A stretch of 54,532 bases of DNA from a virus. A program made the translations under genes and the position numbers. The notes beneath the pieces are model-generated. The model had not been told where the DNA came from, made no database searches, and saw nothing but the letters and a program-made list of their open reading frames with translations. Numbering within the stretch: position 1 is the stretch's first letter; each line of letters begins with the position of its first letter. The stretch is from positions 1 to 54,532 of the IMG/VR virus record IMGVR_UViG_3300009285_003187, one strand, 5' to 3'. This document shows, piece after piece, positions 8,092 through 17,600 of this stretch.

Positions 8092-8592
8092 GTGGACGAG
8101 AAATACCGATTGTGGGGAGCCAAAATCAGCAAGCCTGAACTTGGCGACCTCCCCCCCGGCGCGATACTGGCGCGATGTCTGTTCGGCGAGGCAAGAGGCG
8201 CATCTCTGGACAATAAGCAGAAGGTGGGATGTGTCATCCGCAACCGGGTGCATTGGCATCTCAAGGCCCCCGTTGGAAATGCGGGATGGGCATCCGTGAT
8301 TCTGAAGCCCTTTCAATTCTCCTGGACAATGGATTCGGACCCGAACCTCCCCAAAGTTCTTGACCCACTCAACTATGAGGCTGAAGTCGTTTGGGATGTC
8401 TGTTGCAAAGTCTCGGAAATGATTGTGTCCGGGGCCAGCGCCGACACCACGCAAGGGAGCGACCACTACTACGACAAGAGTATGGATAGCAAGCCGCCTC
8501 CCTGGGCGACAGGCGACGGAATGACACCGACGGTGCAGACGGACAGATTCAGGTTTTTCAGGAGCGCACGGGTCAAACAGTGGGTAGCATAG
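8092..8592 (+). CDS. Endolysin, SleB-type cell-wall hydrolase
   Basis: A 166-residue protein with a GTG start and AGGAG ribosome site. It follows the Hydrolase_2/SleB pattern: ARCLFGEARGASLDNKQKVG with the likely catalytic Glu33, a conserved IRNRV helix, FSWT and HYYDKSM motifs. These enzymes cut the glycan strand of peptidoglycan. There is no signal peptide, so export to the wall should depend on a holin; the next two genes are small and one has two membrane spans. That order supports a lysis cassette. Confidence 0.8.
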   Translation: MDEKYRLWGAKISKPELGDLPPGAILARCLFGEARGASLDNKQKVGCVIRNRVHWHLKAPVGNAGWASVILKPFQFSWTMDSDPNLPKVLDPLNYEAEVVWDVCCKVSEMIVSGASADTTQGSDHYYDKSMDSKPPPWATGDGMTPTVQTDRFRFFRSARVKQWVA

Positions 8593-8603
8593 GAGAGTCG
8601 GGC

Positions 8604-8882
8604 ATGGAAACTACATACTTTGAAATGCTGGCGGCGATAGCAACGGCAATGGGGGGATGGAAGGGGATACAGATGGGTGTGGACAGGTGGAATACCCGTA
8701 CCGGGACCAATGGGACAGGGACCCGGCGGGCTGTCGAAAACCTTGAAGTCAAACTTTTGCCACACATGGAAAAAGAAGTGGAGATGTCGGAGAGGATTCA
8801 CGAAGGCGTAGAAAAGTTGATCGTGGCGCAGCAACAGTCCAACATGCTGTTGTCGGAAATTAAGGGACAATTGGCAAAATGA
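8604..8882 (+). CDS. Small protein of the lysis cassette, hydrophobic then coiled coil
   Basis: A 92-residue protein with ATG at 8604 behind AGGAGAG (an upstream in-frame GTG at 8580 has no ribosome site). Residues 4-24 form a moderately hydrophobic helix (YFEMLAAIATAMGGWKG), followed by a charged coiled-coil stretch (VENLEVKLLPHMEKEVEMSE). The layout recalls small holins or i-spanins, but the hydrophobic part is weak, so the function is open. Confidence 0.55.
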   Translation: METTYFEMLAAIATAMGGWKGIQMGVDRWNTRTGTNGTGTRRAVENLEVKLLPHMEKEVEMSERIHEGVEKLIVAQQQSNMLLSEIKGQLAK

Positions 8883-8892
8883 GGAGGATGAC

Positions 8893-9204
8893 ATGGCTGG
8901 ACTCGACATGACAGACTTCCCCCGCCTGCTGGCGGTGCTTGCGGCGTTCGTGGGGCAGATTGCGCACGTTTTCAAAAAGCGTATCGAGGAGGGCAAGAAC
9001 GGAGATGCGTCTGAATTTGTCGTGTTCCGAAGGTGGTTTCTGGAAAAGTTCTTTTCCAGGACCATCCCGGCGTTTGCCGTGGCCGCATCCGTAACCCTGG
9101 CCCTTCAGGTGGATGGGGCAAGCCTGCCTATCTCCCTCTTGAACGCCTTCGTTGCGGGTTTTGCGGCTGACAGCGCCGTGAACAGGCCGGGGAACGGGTC
9201 ATGA
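8893..9204 (+). CDS. Holin-like membrane protein
   Basis: A 103-residue protein with two membrane candidates, residues about 10-26 (PRLLAVLAAFVGQIAHV) and 58-92 (TIPAFAVAASVTLAL, SLLNAFVAGFAA), separated by a basic and acidic loop. It lies between the endolysin and a lipoprotein and overlaps the latter by four bases. This is the position and size expected of a holin that lets the endolysin through. No motif proves it. Confidence 0.55.
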   Translation: MAGLDMTDFPRLLAVLAAFVGQIAHVFKKRIEEGKNGDASEFVVFRRWFLEKFFSRTIPAFAVAASVTLALQVDGASLPISLLNAFVAGFAADSAVNRPGNGS

Positions 9205-9665
9205 AGCGACTCATCCTGGCCTGGACGCTTGTTCTGCTCAACCTGGCTGTGTGGGCTTTCGTCCTGTCCTGCGCCGGGACGCTGGCTCCCCTGCCGAAGG
9301 AGGCCGTCACCGTCGCGGCGGTCAGCTTTGAGGTCCACGACTTTCTGATGAAGGAGGTCACGCAGTGGGTGTCTGCCCTGGTGAAACAGGAGCGCACCCG
9401 ATTTCTGACCACCGACGAGAACGCCCGGCTCAAACGCCTGATCGCTCTTGGGCTGGCCCTGGACCGCTACGCCGAGGCCCACAATGCCTACCTGACGGCT
9501 CTGCGCTACTACCAGGCTGCGGCAAACGCATCCGAGGCCGTGCGCCGGGATGCCCTCAAGAACGCATCCGACGAACGCCAGAAGGTGCGCGATCTTCAGC
9601 GCAAGGCGGTGTCGGGCGCTATGGCCCTCAACTTGCCCCTGCCAAGGGTGATAACCACGCCATGA
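9201..9665 (+). CDS. Lipoprotein of the lysis cassette (spanin-like)
   Basis: A 154-residue protein with a long hydrophobic signal and lipobox VLSC (cysteine near residue 25). The mature part is almost all helix. It shares the RLKRLIAL...AHNAYL block with the lipoprotein at 3612-4088. Its place after the holin-like gene is typical of an outer-membrane spanin, which finishes lysis of Gram-negative cells. Outer spanins are usually shorter, so this is an inference. Confidence 0.6.
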   Translation: MKRLILAWTLVLLNLAVWAFVLSCAGTLAPLPKEAVTVAAVSFEVHDFLMKEVTQWVSALVKQERTRFLTTDENARLKRLIALGLALDRYAEAHNAYLTALRYYQAAANASEAVRRDALKNASDERQKVRDLQRKAVSGAMALNLPLPRVITTP

Positions 9666-9681
9666 GCATAGGGTTTATTCG

Positions 9682-9885
9682 ATGACCATATCCGAAGCCT
9701 TCAACCTTGCTGACCGCCTGTTTCTCCTCTCCGGGCGCATTTACAGGGCCGCTACCGCCTCGCGGGACGGCAACGTGGACCTGTTTGAGCTCCAGATCAG
9801 AGAGTCATTTTCGGACGCCCTGAAGAAGTGCGGCCTGACTGACGACGAAGTGAAACGCCTTGTGGAGCCTGCCGATGGCACGTAA
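9682..9885 (+). CDS. Small hypothetical protein
   Basis: A 67-residue, helix-rich acidic protein between the lysis cassette and the ejection genes. It overlaps the start of the next gene by 11 bases. The sequence (FNLADRLFLLSGRIYRAA, then LKKCGLTDDEVKRLVEP) has no recognised domain. Coupling with its neighbours is the main support that it is real. Confidence 0.5.
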   Translation: MTISEAFNLADRLFLLSGRIYRAATASRDGNVDLFELQIRESFSDALKKCGLTDDEVKRLVEPADGT

Positions 9886-12800
9886 CCGCCGTGGACTCAG
9901 ATTCACCGGCTCGACTGGCCTGCTCGACCGGAGCAAGGGCGGGAGCGCCATGCGCAGACCGTCGTCCGGCCTGAGCTTAGGCGACACCGTAGACCTGTCC
10001 AACACCAACGCCACGCCCCTGACCGGGACCGGCTCGTCTCACGTCGGGCAGCGGCTCAGGGGGGCTGCCAATGGCAACGGCTTTAACCCCGACCCCCTGG
10101 GATCTGCCCTGACCCGCAAGGGCCTGGGTATCCTGCGTGACACCCCCACGTCCATCTACAAAACGCCGGAGGAGGAAGAACAGTACTATCGAGACTCCAT
10201 TCGGCGGCTCAACGAGTCTGCGGACGTGTCGCGCAAGCAGGCCGAGGAGCGGGCTATCTCCTCCGGGTTGCTCCACTCCGGGGCGCTCGTCGGGGAGTTC
10301 GGGGACATCGGGGAGCGGCTTGTCACGGCCACAGGGGAGCAACTTCGCGCCCTCAAGAAGGAGGATCGGGAGTTTGCGGACCAGTCTTTGGTCTCCAGAA
10401 CGGGTTTGGCGGCGGGCATCCAGGGGCAAGTTGCCGGGCAGGAGGTGGCGCGGGCGGGGTTGACGGGGATGCTGGACGGGCAGGCGACCATGGCCAGGCA
10501 AGCTCTCGACCAGCAGGCCCGGCAGGCTTACCGGGACGCCTACGGGGAGGAGCCACCCCCCGGCTGGACGCCGGACGCGGCGACGGGCCCGGGTGGCCTC
10601 CCTGCGGCAACAGCGCCCAGGACCCTAACGGCGCAGCGCACTCTGGCCGACATTGAAGCACAGCGGGCAGCCACCTCCCTGGCAGACCGCATCCAGACTG
10701 GGCAGTTGAGCATCGCCCAGGCAGAGCAGCTCATGCGAGAGGCTGGGCAGGCCGGTGGCCAATTCGTGAAAGACGCCAACACAGGCAGATACACATGGCA
10801 ACTTACCGAGGCAGCGCGATCTGCCAGGGCTGGAGAGCGCATCTCCGAGGCCGGCTTGACGGGGATGCTGGATGATCGGCAGACCCTGGAGGCGCAGAAC
10901 GCGGCGTTTCAGAGGGCCATCGCCAGGGGTCGGGAGACGGGGCAGTTCGTTGACCCGACGACAGGGTGGGTTTACCAGACTCAGGCCGCCCTTGAGCAGG
11001 CGTTCAGCCAGAAGATGAGGACTTCGGGCTTGATGGGGACGTTGGACGGGCAGCAGACCCTGGAGGCTCAGAACGCGGAGCTTCAGAGGGCCATAGCCAG
11101 GGGTCGGGAGACAGGGCAGTTCGTTGACCCGACGACGGGGCGATATTACCAGACCCAGGCCGCCCTTGAGCAGGCGTTCAGCCAGAAGATGAGGACTTCG
11201 GGCTTGACGGGGATGCTGGATGATCGGCAGACCCTGGCAAAGACAGGCCAAGAGGCTGACATTGAGCTCAGGCGCGCCTCCACATTTGGGTTGTCGGGTA
11301 CTGTAGCGCCGGGAACTGAAACCGAGGAATCCCGACGCAACAGGGCTGTCGAGGGCCTACAGGGCCGGGGAATCGCCGTCACCGAGGGTAACCTTGCCGA
11401 GGAGATTAGGCGCAGCAAGGTCAACGAAGCGATCCAGGCCGCTACGACCTTCGGCGCAGGTCTCGTTCTCCCGGATGGACGTCCTATCACGGTCAGAAAC
11501 GGTAGGGATGCCTATGATGGGGAGGAAAATTACATCGGGCGATATGACCCCAACGACGGGACTCTGTCGGTTTCTGACGGAAGGGTTCTGAAAGTCCAGG
11601 TCCCCACCCTGGCGCAGCAAGCACAATCACTTGAGACGGAACTTGGGCGTCGAGAGGCCAGCCGCCGCGAGCAAGAGCTTTACGGCGGAATCACCACAAG
11701 AGGGGCCAATGGTGCACTGACGTTCCGCCCCACCCTGTTGGCTCAGGCACAGCAGTTTGGCCAACAGGCTACCACCGCCGGACTGACCGGCAAGCTTCCG
11801 TTGCTCAGGGCCGACGGCACGCCCGCGAGGGATGCCAATGGTCAGCAGATTTACGGCGACACCTTAGACGCGCAGAGATTGGGACTTCAGACCAGCGAGG
11901 CATTTGGCGGAAAAGAGATTTTTCGATACAATCCAGATACCGGAAAAACGGAAAGGGCCTGGCAGGATACCCTGTCGGGCGGAAAATTGGCTCTGGACCG
12001 GCAGAACTCCGCGATGGATAGAGCTGCTATCGCGGGTCGGGAGACGGGGAAGTTTGTTGACCCGGATACGGGAGTCTCTTATAACACTCAGGCCGCCCTT
12101 GAGCAGAGTTTCAAGCAGAGAACCATCATGGAAGAACTCTACGGAGGTTATACCGATCCGAATACCAAGAAGGTCTACCTCACGCTTGAAGGTCAACTCC
12201 AGGCCTCTCAATTGACCGGAAAGGTGATTGATCCGACTGGAACCGCAAACTCGGACGGGTCTCCTAAGTTGATCGACACCATCGATGCCCTCAATGCCGC
12301 CGTGGACCGGGCGGCTAAACAGGGTGCGGCTATCGGGACCTACACGGACCCCCTGACCAACCTGAAGTCCGACACGCTACAGAAAAAGATCGTGTCCCTG
12401 GAAGAAGAGGGAACCTATGGCGGGAGATTTGTCGAGCAGGAGGACGGCACACAGAAGTGGCAGGGGACGTTAGCCTGGGAACAGATGGATCGAAACCAGA
12501 AACTGGCTTACGCGACCTTGGCCGAGGACACGCGACGAACGAAAGTTAAGGAGAAGTCAGCCCTGGCCGACCAGCTTGGATGGACCGACGCCGCGCCAGG
12601 AAAGGCGGCCTGGGGAGATTGGGCGCAGGCGTTCAGGGATTCCACCGAGGGAAAGCCCTACGACGTGGCGATGGACCTGGATGGAAACGGGAGAGTGGAC
12701 CTGGAGGACATGAGGTACGGGCAGACCAACGGTATCTTGGCCGCAACGGGAGAGACCTTCACCACGATGCAAGCAAAACAAGTGACCAGCCAGATCAACG

Positions 12801-13510
12801 CCGTTTCAAAGACCCTCGCACTCGACCGCGAAAAGCTCACAGAGGGGATCCGGCAGTTTAATAAGAACCTCTCTATCAACACCCGTGACTACCTGACGAG
12901 GGCCAGAGGATACGTCTACGGCGATGACGGCCTGCCTATCGAAAAACTTCAGCCAGACGAGTCACAGGCGTTCACGGCCTATGACGCAACTTCGATGTTT
13001 GAAGTCCTCTCTAAGCGGAATGGGGCCACCTTGAACCGTGCCGACCAGGGCTACAACCAAGCCTTCGACATGAATGATGACGGCCAGATTACAATGGATG
13101 AGCTCCAGGAAACCCTCGATGCTTCTGTTGCCCTGGCCTCCCCCCTGTCCACCGCAGATGACGAGAAGCGTTACACGGCGAAGAAATCACAGCAGTCCGT
13201 CTCCTCCCTGGAGCGCGAGCAGTTCAAGGATGATCAAGATCGATTCAATAAGTCTTTCGACATGAACCTCTCCAATTTTGCAGAGCAACTGGGCCTTGAC
13301 AAGGAAAGGTTGAAGAGCCTTGACGATGCCACTACAGCCGCCCTGGTCGGTACCCTGGCTACCGCCGTACTGGGCGCAGCCGCGGCTTACCTGGGCCGGA
13401 GCAAGTCCACCTCCGACAACACCTCCAGAGATGTGGGACCCCATGCAGGAGTGAGCTTTGGAACCGAAGGTCTATCCGTAAGTATCGGTTTGGGTGACAT
13501 CAAAGGGTAG
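9875..13510 (+). CDS. Large internal/ejection protein with repeats and EF-hand-like loops
   Basis: A 1211-residue protein; ATG at 9875 has GGAG seven bases upstream. The N-terminal region is helical with RKQAEERAISSGLLHSGALV, as in phage internal proteins. Residues about 190-560 contain several copies of a unit beginning GLTGMLDGQQTLEAQN and holding GRETGQFVDPTTG and QAALEQAFSQK; two are nearly identical at DNA level (period 174 bp). Two calcium-binding-like loops occur, DLDGNGRVDLED at about 934-945 and DMNDDGQITMDE at about 1065-1076. A glycine/alanine-rich membrane helix lies near the C-terminus (1153-1175). The position before two other giant genes resembles T7 gp14-16 or P22 gp7/16/20, which are ejected into the cell. 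Ejection is an inference. Confidence 0.65.
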   Translation: MARNRRGLRFTGSTGLLDRSKGGSAMRRPSSGLSLGDTVDLSNTNATPLTGTGSSHVGQRLRGAANGNGFNPDPLGSALTRKGLGILRDTPTSIYKTPEEEEQYYRDSIRRLNESADVSRKQAEERAISSGLLHSGALVGEFGDIGERLVTATGEQLRALKKEDREFADQSLVSRTGLAAGIQGQVAGQEVARAGLTGMLDGQATMARQALDQQARQAYRDAYGEEPPPGWTPDAATGPGGLPAATAPRTLTAQRTLADIEAQRAATSLADRIQTGQLSIAQAEQLMREAGQAGGQFVKDANTGRYTWQLTEAARSARAGERISEAGLTGMLDDRQTLEAQNAAFQRAIARGRETGQFVDPTTGWVYQTQAALEQAFSQKMRTSGLMGTLDGQQTLEAQNAELQRAIARGRETGQFVDPTTGRYYQTQAALEQAFSQKMRTSGLTGMLDDRQTLAKTGQEADIELRRASTFGLSGTVAPGTETEESRRNRAVEGLQGRGIAVTEGNLAEEIRRSKVNEAIQAATTFGAGLVLPDGRPITVRNGRDAYDGEENYIGRYDPNDGTLSVSDGRVLKVQVPTLAQQAQSLETELGRREASRREQELYGGITTRGANGALTFRPTLLAQAQQFGQQATTAGLTGKLPLLRADGTPARDANGQQIYGDTLDAQRLGLQTSEAFGGKEIFRYNPDTGKTERAWQDTLSGGKLALDRQNSAMDRAAIAGRETGKFVDPDTGVSYNTQAALEQSFKQRTIMEELYGGYTDPNTKKVYLTLEGQLQASQLTGKVIDPTGTANSDGSPKLIDTIDALNAAVDRAAKQGAAIGTYTDPLTNLKSDTLQKKIVSLEEEGTYGGRFVEQEDGTQKWQGTLAWEQMDRNQKLAYATLAEDTRRTKVKEKSALADQLGWTDAAPGKAAWGDWAQAFRDSTEGKPYDVAMDLDGNGRVDLEDMRYGQTNGILAATGETFTTMQAKQVTSQINAVSKTLALDREKLTEGIRQFNKNLSINTRDYLTRARGYVYGDDGLPIEKLQPDESQAFTAYDATSMFEVLSKRNGATLNRADQGYNQAFDMNDDGQITMDELQETLDASVALASPLSTADDEKRYTAKKSQQSVSSLEREQFKDDQDRFNKSFDMNLSNFAEQLGLDKERLKSLDDATTAALVGTLATAVLGAAAAYLGRSKSTSDNTSRDVGPHAGVSFGTEGLSVSIGLGDIKG
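10881..11228 (+). repeat. 174-bp tandem repeat in ejection gene
   Basis: Two near-identical copies (10881-11054 and 11055-11228) start at AGACCCTGGAGGC-type sequence and encode 58 residues each; a third, diverged start follows at 11229. More distant copies (GREKF-type units around 12030) appear further on. The high identity implies recent duplication or gene conversion. Confidence 0.8.
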
Positions 13511-13513
13511 AAT

Positions 13514-14656
13514 ATGGCAGCTTTTCCTCGCACAACCTTAGACACGTTTGATCCCGCGCCGTCGGACTTCGACGCTCCCACGCTGAGTGGGCTTACCGGG
13601 GGGCGTCTGCTTGGCAGTAATCAGCCCAAACCCGATGTCGCCGCGACAGTTAAAAGGCATACCCGCCCCGACGGCAGCATCAACTGGTCGCAGGTCCTCA
13701 TAGCCCTGGCTGGCCTGGGGATCACCACCGGCATCGGCGCGGCTATGGGGGGTGGAAGGGGAGCACTGGCCGCGGCCGGGCAGGGACTTTTGGGACTAAC
13801 GGCAGGATTTGAGTCCGCTCGAAAGTCTGGGCTGGAAAATGAGGAGATCCGAAAGCGCGACGAAGACCGCGCCCTCCGGTCGGGCCTGGCGCTCAAGGCC
13901 GAGGAGCGGGCCGGGGACGCCGAGAAGCGAGCCAGAGACGCCGAGGAGCGGGCCAAGAAAGGTTTTGCGGAAGGGTCCACCAGCTCAAAGGTCGCCCGTG
14001 TGCGGGAGACGGGCGTACCGGACCCCGATCTGTCGGATGCCCTGAACTTGTTTGCTGTCGAGGAGTTCCGTCGCAAGCAGACGGAAACCAAAGAGGACCG
14101 GGAACTGAAGAAGCGGGCTACTGAGGCGCAGATTCGCAATCTTGACGAACCTAACCGGAACCCGCCCAGAGATCTGCAGAGCAGGTTTCTCCTTAAGAAC
14201 GAATCTTTGAATGATGGGTATGGAACCGTCATCCAGGTCCCCTACCTGATCAACCCGGACAATTCTCTGTCGCCTGTGGAGATTCGGAGGCCCTCCTCTG
14301 GCGGCGGAGCTGGTGGAGGGGGCGCTGGCGCTCAAGTTCCCATCTCCGGCCTGCCATCCGGCATCCGGTCCGGGCTGTCCTACACGTCCCCGCTTGCATC
14401 TTCGACTTCCGCCCCCTCGGTTTCGCCTTCGTCTGCATCTCCGCTTCCGGTGGCCCGGACGGGTGTGCCATTGCCCACAGAGAAGCCCGCCAAACCGTTC
14501 AATGTGAAATCCGCCGTGTCAGAGATTGCCGATAAATCCAACTGGACCACCATGAATGTTGAGGTTGCCATTGTCAATGCAATGAAAGTCGGCATGAATG
14601 AAGAAGCCGCAGTAAGGTATGTCGCCAAATACAAAAATGTTCTTCTTTCTCAGTAG
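13514..14656 (+). CDS. Internal virion protein with glycine-rich membrane segment and coiled coil
   Basis: A 380-residue protein. Residues about 60-97 are a glycine/alanine-rich hydrophobic segment (VLIALAGLGITTGIGAAMGG), like pore-forming ejection proteins. Residues about 100-150 are a charged coiled coil (AEERAGDAEKRARDAEERAK, a heptad pattern), then a Ser/Pro/Gly-rich linker and a short helical end. It lies between the two larger ejection genes and has the layout expected of a small membrane-active ejection protein such as T7 gp14. No catalytic motif. Confidence 0.55.
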   Translation: MAAFPRTTLDTFDPAPSDFDAPTLSGLTGGRLLGSNQPKPDVAATVKRHTRPDGSINWSQVLIALAGLGITTGIGAAMGGGRGALAAAGQGLLGLTAGFESARKSGLENEEIRKRDEDRALRSGLALKAEERAGDAEKRARDAEERAKKGFAEGSTSSKVARVRETGVPDPDLSDALNLFAVEEFRRKQTETKEDRELKKRATEAQIRNLDEPNRNPPRDLQSRFLLKNESLNDGYGTVIQVPYLINPDNSLSPVEIRRPSSGGGAGGGGAGAQVPISGLPSGIRSGLSYTSPLASSTSAPSVSPSSASPLPVARTGVPLPTEKPAKPFNVKSAVSEIADKSNWTTMNVEVAIVNAMKVGMNEEAAVRYVAKYKNVLLSQ

Positions 14657-14661
14657 TTTAC

Positions 14662-17600
14662 ATGCCAACTTATTACGATTCAATCATTGAGGCTGAGGCT
14701 AAAAGAGCGGGGGTGGACCCCAATCTGATCCGGGCCATCGTGGAGAATGAGTCTGCGGGGGACACTAACGCCGTCTCGCCGAAAGGCGCTCGTGGTCTGA
14801 TGCAACTGATGCCGGACACGGCTCGTGATCTGGGCGTGCGCAATCTCCACGACCCATTGCAAAACATCCGGGGAGGCGTTCGCTACATCAAGAATTTGCT
14901 CGTGTGGTCCCAAGGCGATCCGGACAGAGCGTTGACCGCCTATCACGCGGGATATGGTTCCACGGCTGCAATTGGACCCTTGACGAAGGCATACGTCGCC
15001 AGGGTCATTAAGACAAAGGATGACCTGGACAAGGGTACGAATCCAGTGGTCTCCCGGACGGGCTTGGCCTCCGTTCCTCCGTCCCCTGGCACGCTTGATG
15101 ATTTCAGGCGGCAACTCAGGGCCGACTTTGGTGATGTGTCGGGGGATGGGTTGGAGCCTTTGATCTCCGTTCCTCCGTCCCCTGGCACGCTTGATGATTT
15201 CAGGCGGCAACTCAGGGCCGACTTTTTCGTTGGCCCTGGCACGCCTCCCGAGCTCGTCACCCCGCCTTCCGCGCCCATCTCCCGTCTCACGGCCCCCGGC
15301 ACGACGGCTGCGCTTGGCAAAGCACCCGACGGTGCGCATGGCGGAATGGGTAGCCAAGAGGTATATGAGTCCGGGGACGCCCTGCGGGGAACCATCCAGG
15401 ATGCCGCCCGGCTGACTTCCGGGCTGGCGGGACCGCCCCCAGATCGCTTGTTCTTCGAGGACCAGCCCTCCATGCCGGCTATCACGCCCGGTCTGGAACC
15501 GACTGCTGCCGAACGCCTGGTCCCCGGCCTGAGGGCCGTTCGCGTCGGGTTCGGCCAGCTCGTCCAGCCCCTTGCTGTGCCCCAGCCTGCGCCGACCGAG
15601 CCTGCCGTACCCCTCAAGCACCCTGAACCCCTCTACACCCCGGAGTTTGCCCCAGAGCGCGTTCCCTCCCTGCCGGAGTCCGCAGCGCGCGGTACGATCG
15701 CCGCCGTGGCCGGGCTGGCCGAAAGCCGGGGCGGGACGCTTGAAACTATCGGATCGGTCATGGGGTGGTCCCCCAGGCCGGAGGTGTCCATGGCCGGAAG
15801 GGGGATCAAGGCCGTCGGCGCGAAAATCAAGGAGACGACCCGACCCATCCTGGAGGCCGTCGCGCCGCAGCAGGCCCACCAGCGCGACATTGTGGAGAAT
15901 TGGAAGATCAACTTTGACCTGCTCGGAGACCTGAATTGGTGGGCCTACACCCTGCCTAATACCGCCGTCTCTGCGCTCTCCTTCGTAGCGACCGGCTCGG
16001 TGGGTGGCCCGCTGGCCGCCGCTGCGGACGAGTCCCTGATGGAGGCCGGGGAGACCTGGAACCGAGCTAAAGAGGCCGGGCTGTCCGATGGTGACGCCGT
16101 CGCCCTGGCTTCGGGCATCTTCGTCGCGAACATGTTGCTGGTCTCTCCAATGGCTATCCGGCTGTTCGGGAGCGTCCCCGGTACGGAGAAAGTCCTGAGC
16201 AAGGCCGCTGAGGTCGTGCAGAAAGTCCCCGGTGCGAAGGCCGTCAGTCGGATCTGGGAAAGTATCCCGGATGTCCTCAAGGCAATGGAGATGGAGGGAG
16301 GGCAGGAGATCCTTCAGGATGTGTCTCAGACCGCCGCCGAGCGCACCTACAACCCGGAGGCCAAAGGCCAGCCCTTCACGTCCGGGCTTATGGGGGTGGT
16401 CGGCGGTGGTGTGATGCACACGGGGGTCAGGGGCGTGGGACGGATGGCGATGCAGGCCAATGTCAGGGTCGCAGAACGCGCCGCCGAGGACCTCCGCAAG
16501 CGCCTGGTCCTGTCCAGAACATTACCCGGCATGGTCCGGGCGGAGGAGTTTGTGCCTGGCACGTCGCCGTCTGGCAGGACGACGGTGGAGGAATCTCGCC
16601 CGGTTCCTCCTCCTGCCCGCATCCTGCCGGGGGTCGTCCCTGGCGCTCGCCCGTCCGTGATGCGCCCCGCTGCCTCCATCCAGGCCCGCACCCAGGCCGC
16701 GCAGGATGCCCAGGACGAGGCCCTCCGGCGGGGGGAGATCACCGAACCCGGCCAACTCAGGGACATTGCTCTCCGGCGGGGCCTGCCGGTGGAGTCCCTG
16801 GTGCGGATGTCGGACGCTGAGGTCCGGGAGACCCTGGCCGCGCAGGAGCAGCCCCCGGAGGGGAGAGATCCCCTGGCCCTCGTGTCTCAGGGTGTGGTGG
16901 GTATCGACCCCAACACCATCGGGCCGCGCTACTACTCCATCCCGGCGGATCGCCGGACGGCGCTGTTCGAGCAAGGCGTCCTGAGCAAGGGGGGGGAGAG
17001 CCTGGGCAAGGCCGCCGAACGCCTGAAGATGTCGCAGATGGACCTTTACCTGACACTGAAAGGGCCAGCCCTGAGCGTAGCCGAAGGGCGGTCCCTGAGC
17101 ACCGCCGAAGGGGAAGGCAGGGCGGAGGCGGCGAAGGGGGAGACGCCCGTCCGTCCGCCGGTCGCGGAGCAGGGGCGCGTGGAGGTGGGGGAGCCTCCCG
17201 CACCCCCTCCGCCTGCTGGAATCCTTAAGTCTGAGGTTGAAACCGTAGGCACGGAGGAAACCGGTCCGCTTGGGGCGACGGCCGCGATTGAGGTGGGAAA
17301 GGCTACTCCGCCAGTTGAAATACCTGTGCCCCCTGTTGTTTATCATGCGGCCCCGGTTTCGGTTGAAAAGTTTGATGTAACGAAAGTCTCTTCTAATCAG
17401 ATCGCGGGAGTATATTTTTCCACGAAAACTGCCCCCGAATGGGGAGGAGGAAAACGGCCCTATCTTTATGAAGTGAAATTCAAAGAAGATACCCGCTTGG
17501 CCCCCCCAGAGATTGCCACGAAGGTTGCTGTAGAAACGATGGGGGAAGGAAAAAATTGGGGAAAGTTGGCGGCAGAAAAACTTCGGGCGATGGGATATGA

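Noticed and set aside
14680-16419. Long antisense frame opposite the start of the giant gene
   Set aside because: It is a mirror frame produced by high GC content; there is no ribosome site or domain, and the opposite strand holds a transglycosylase.
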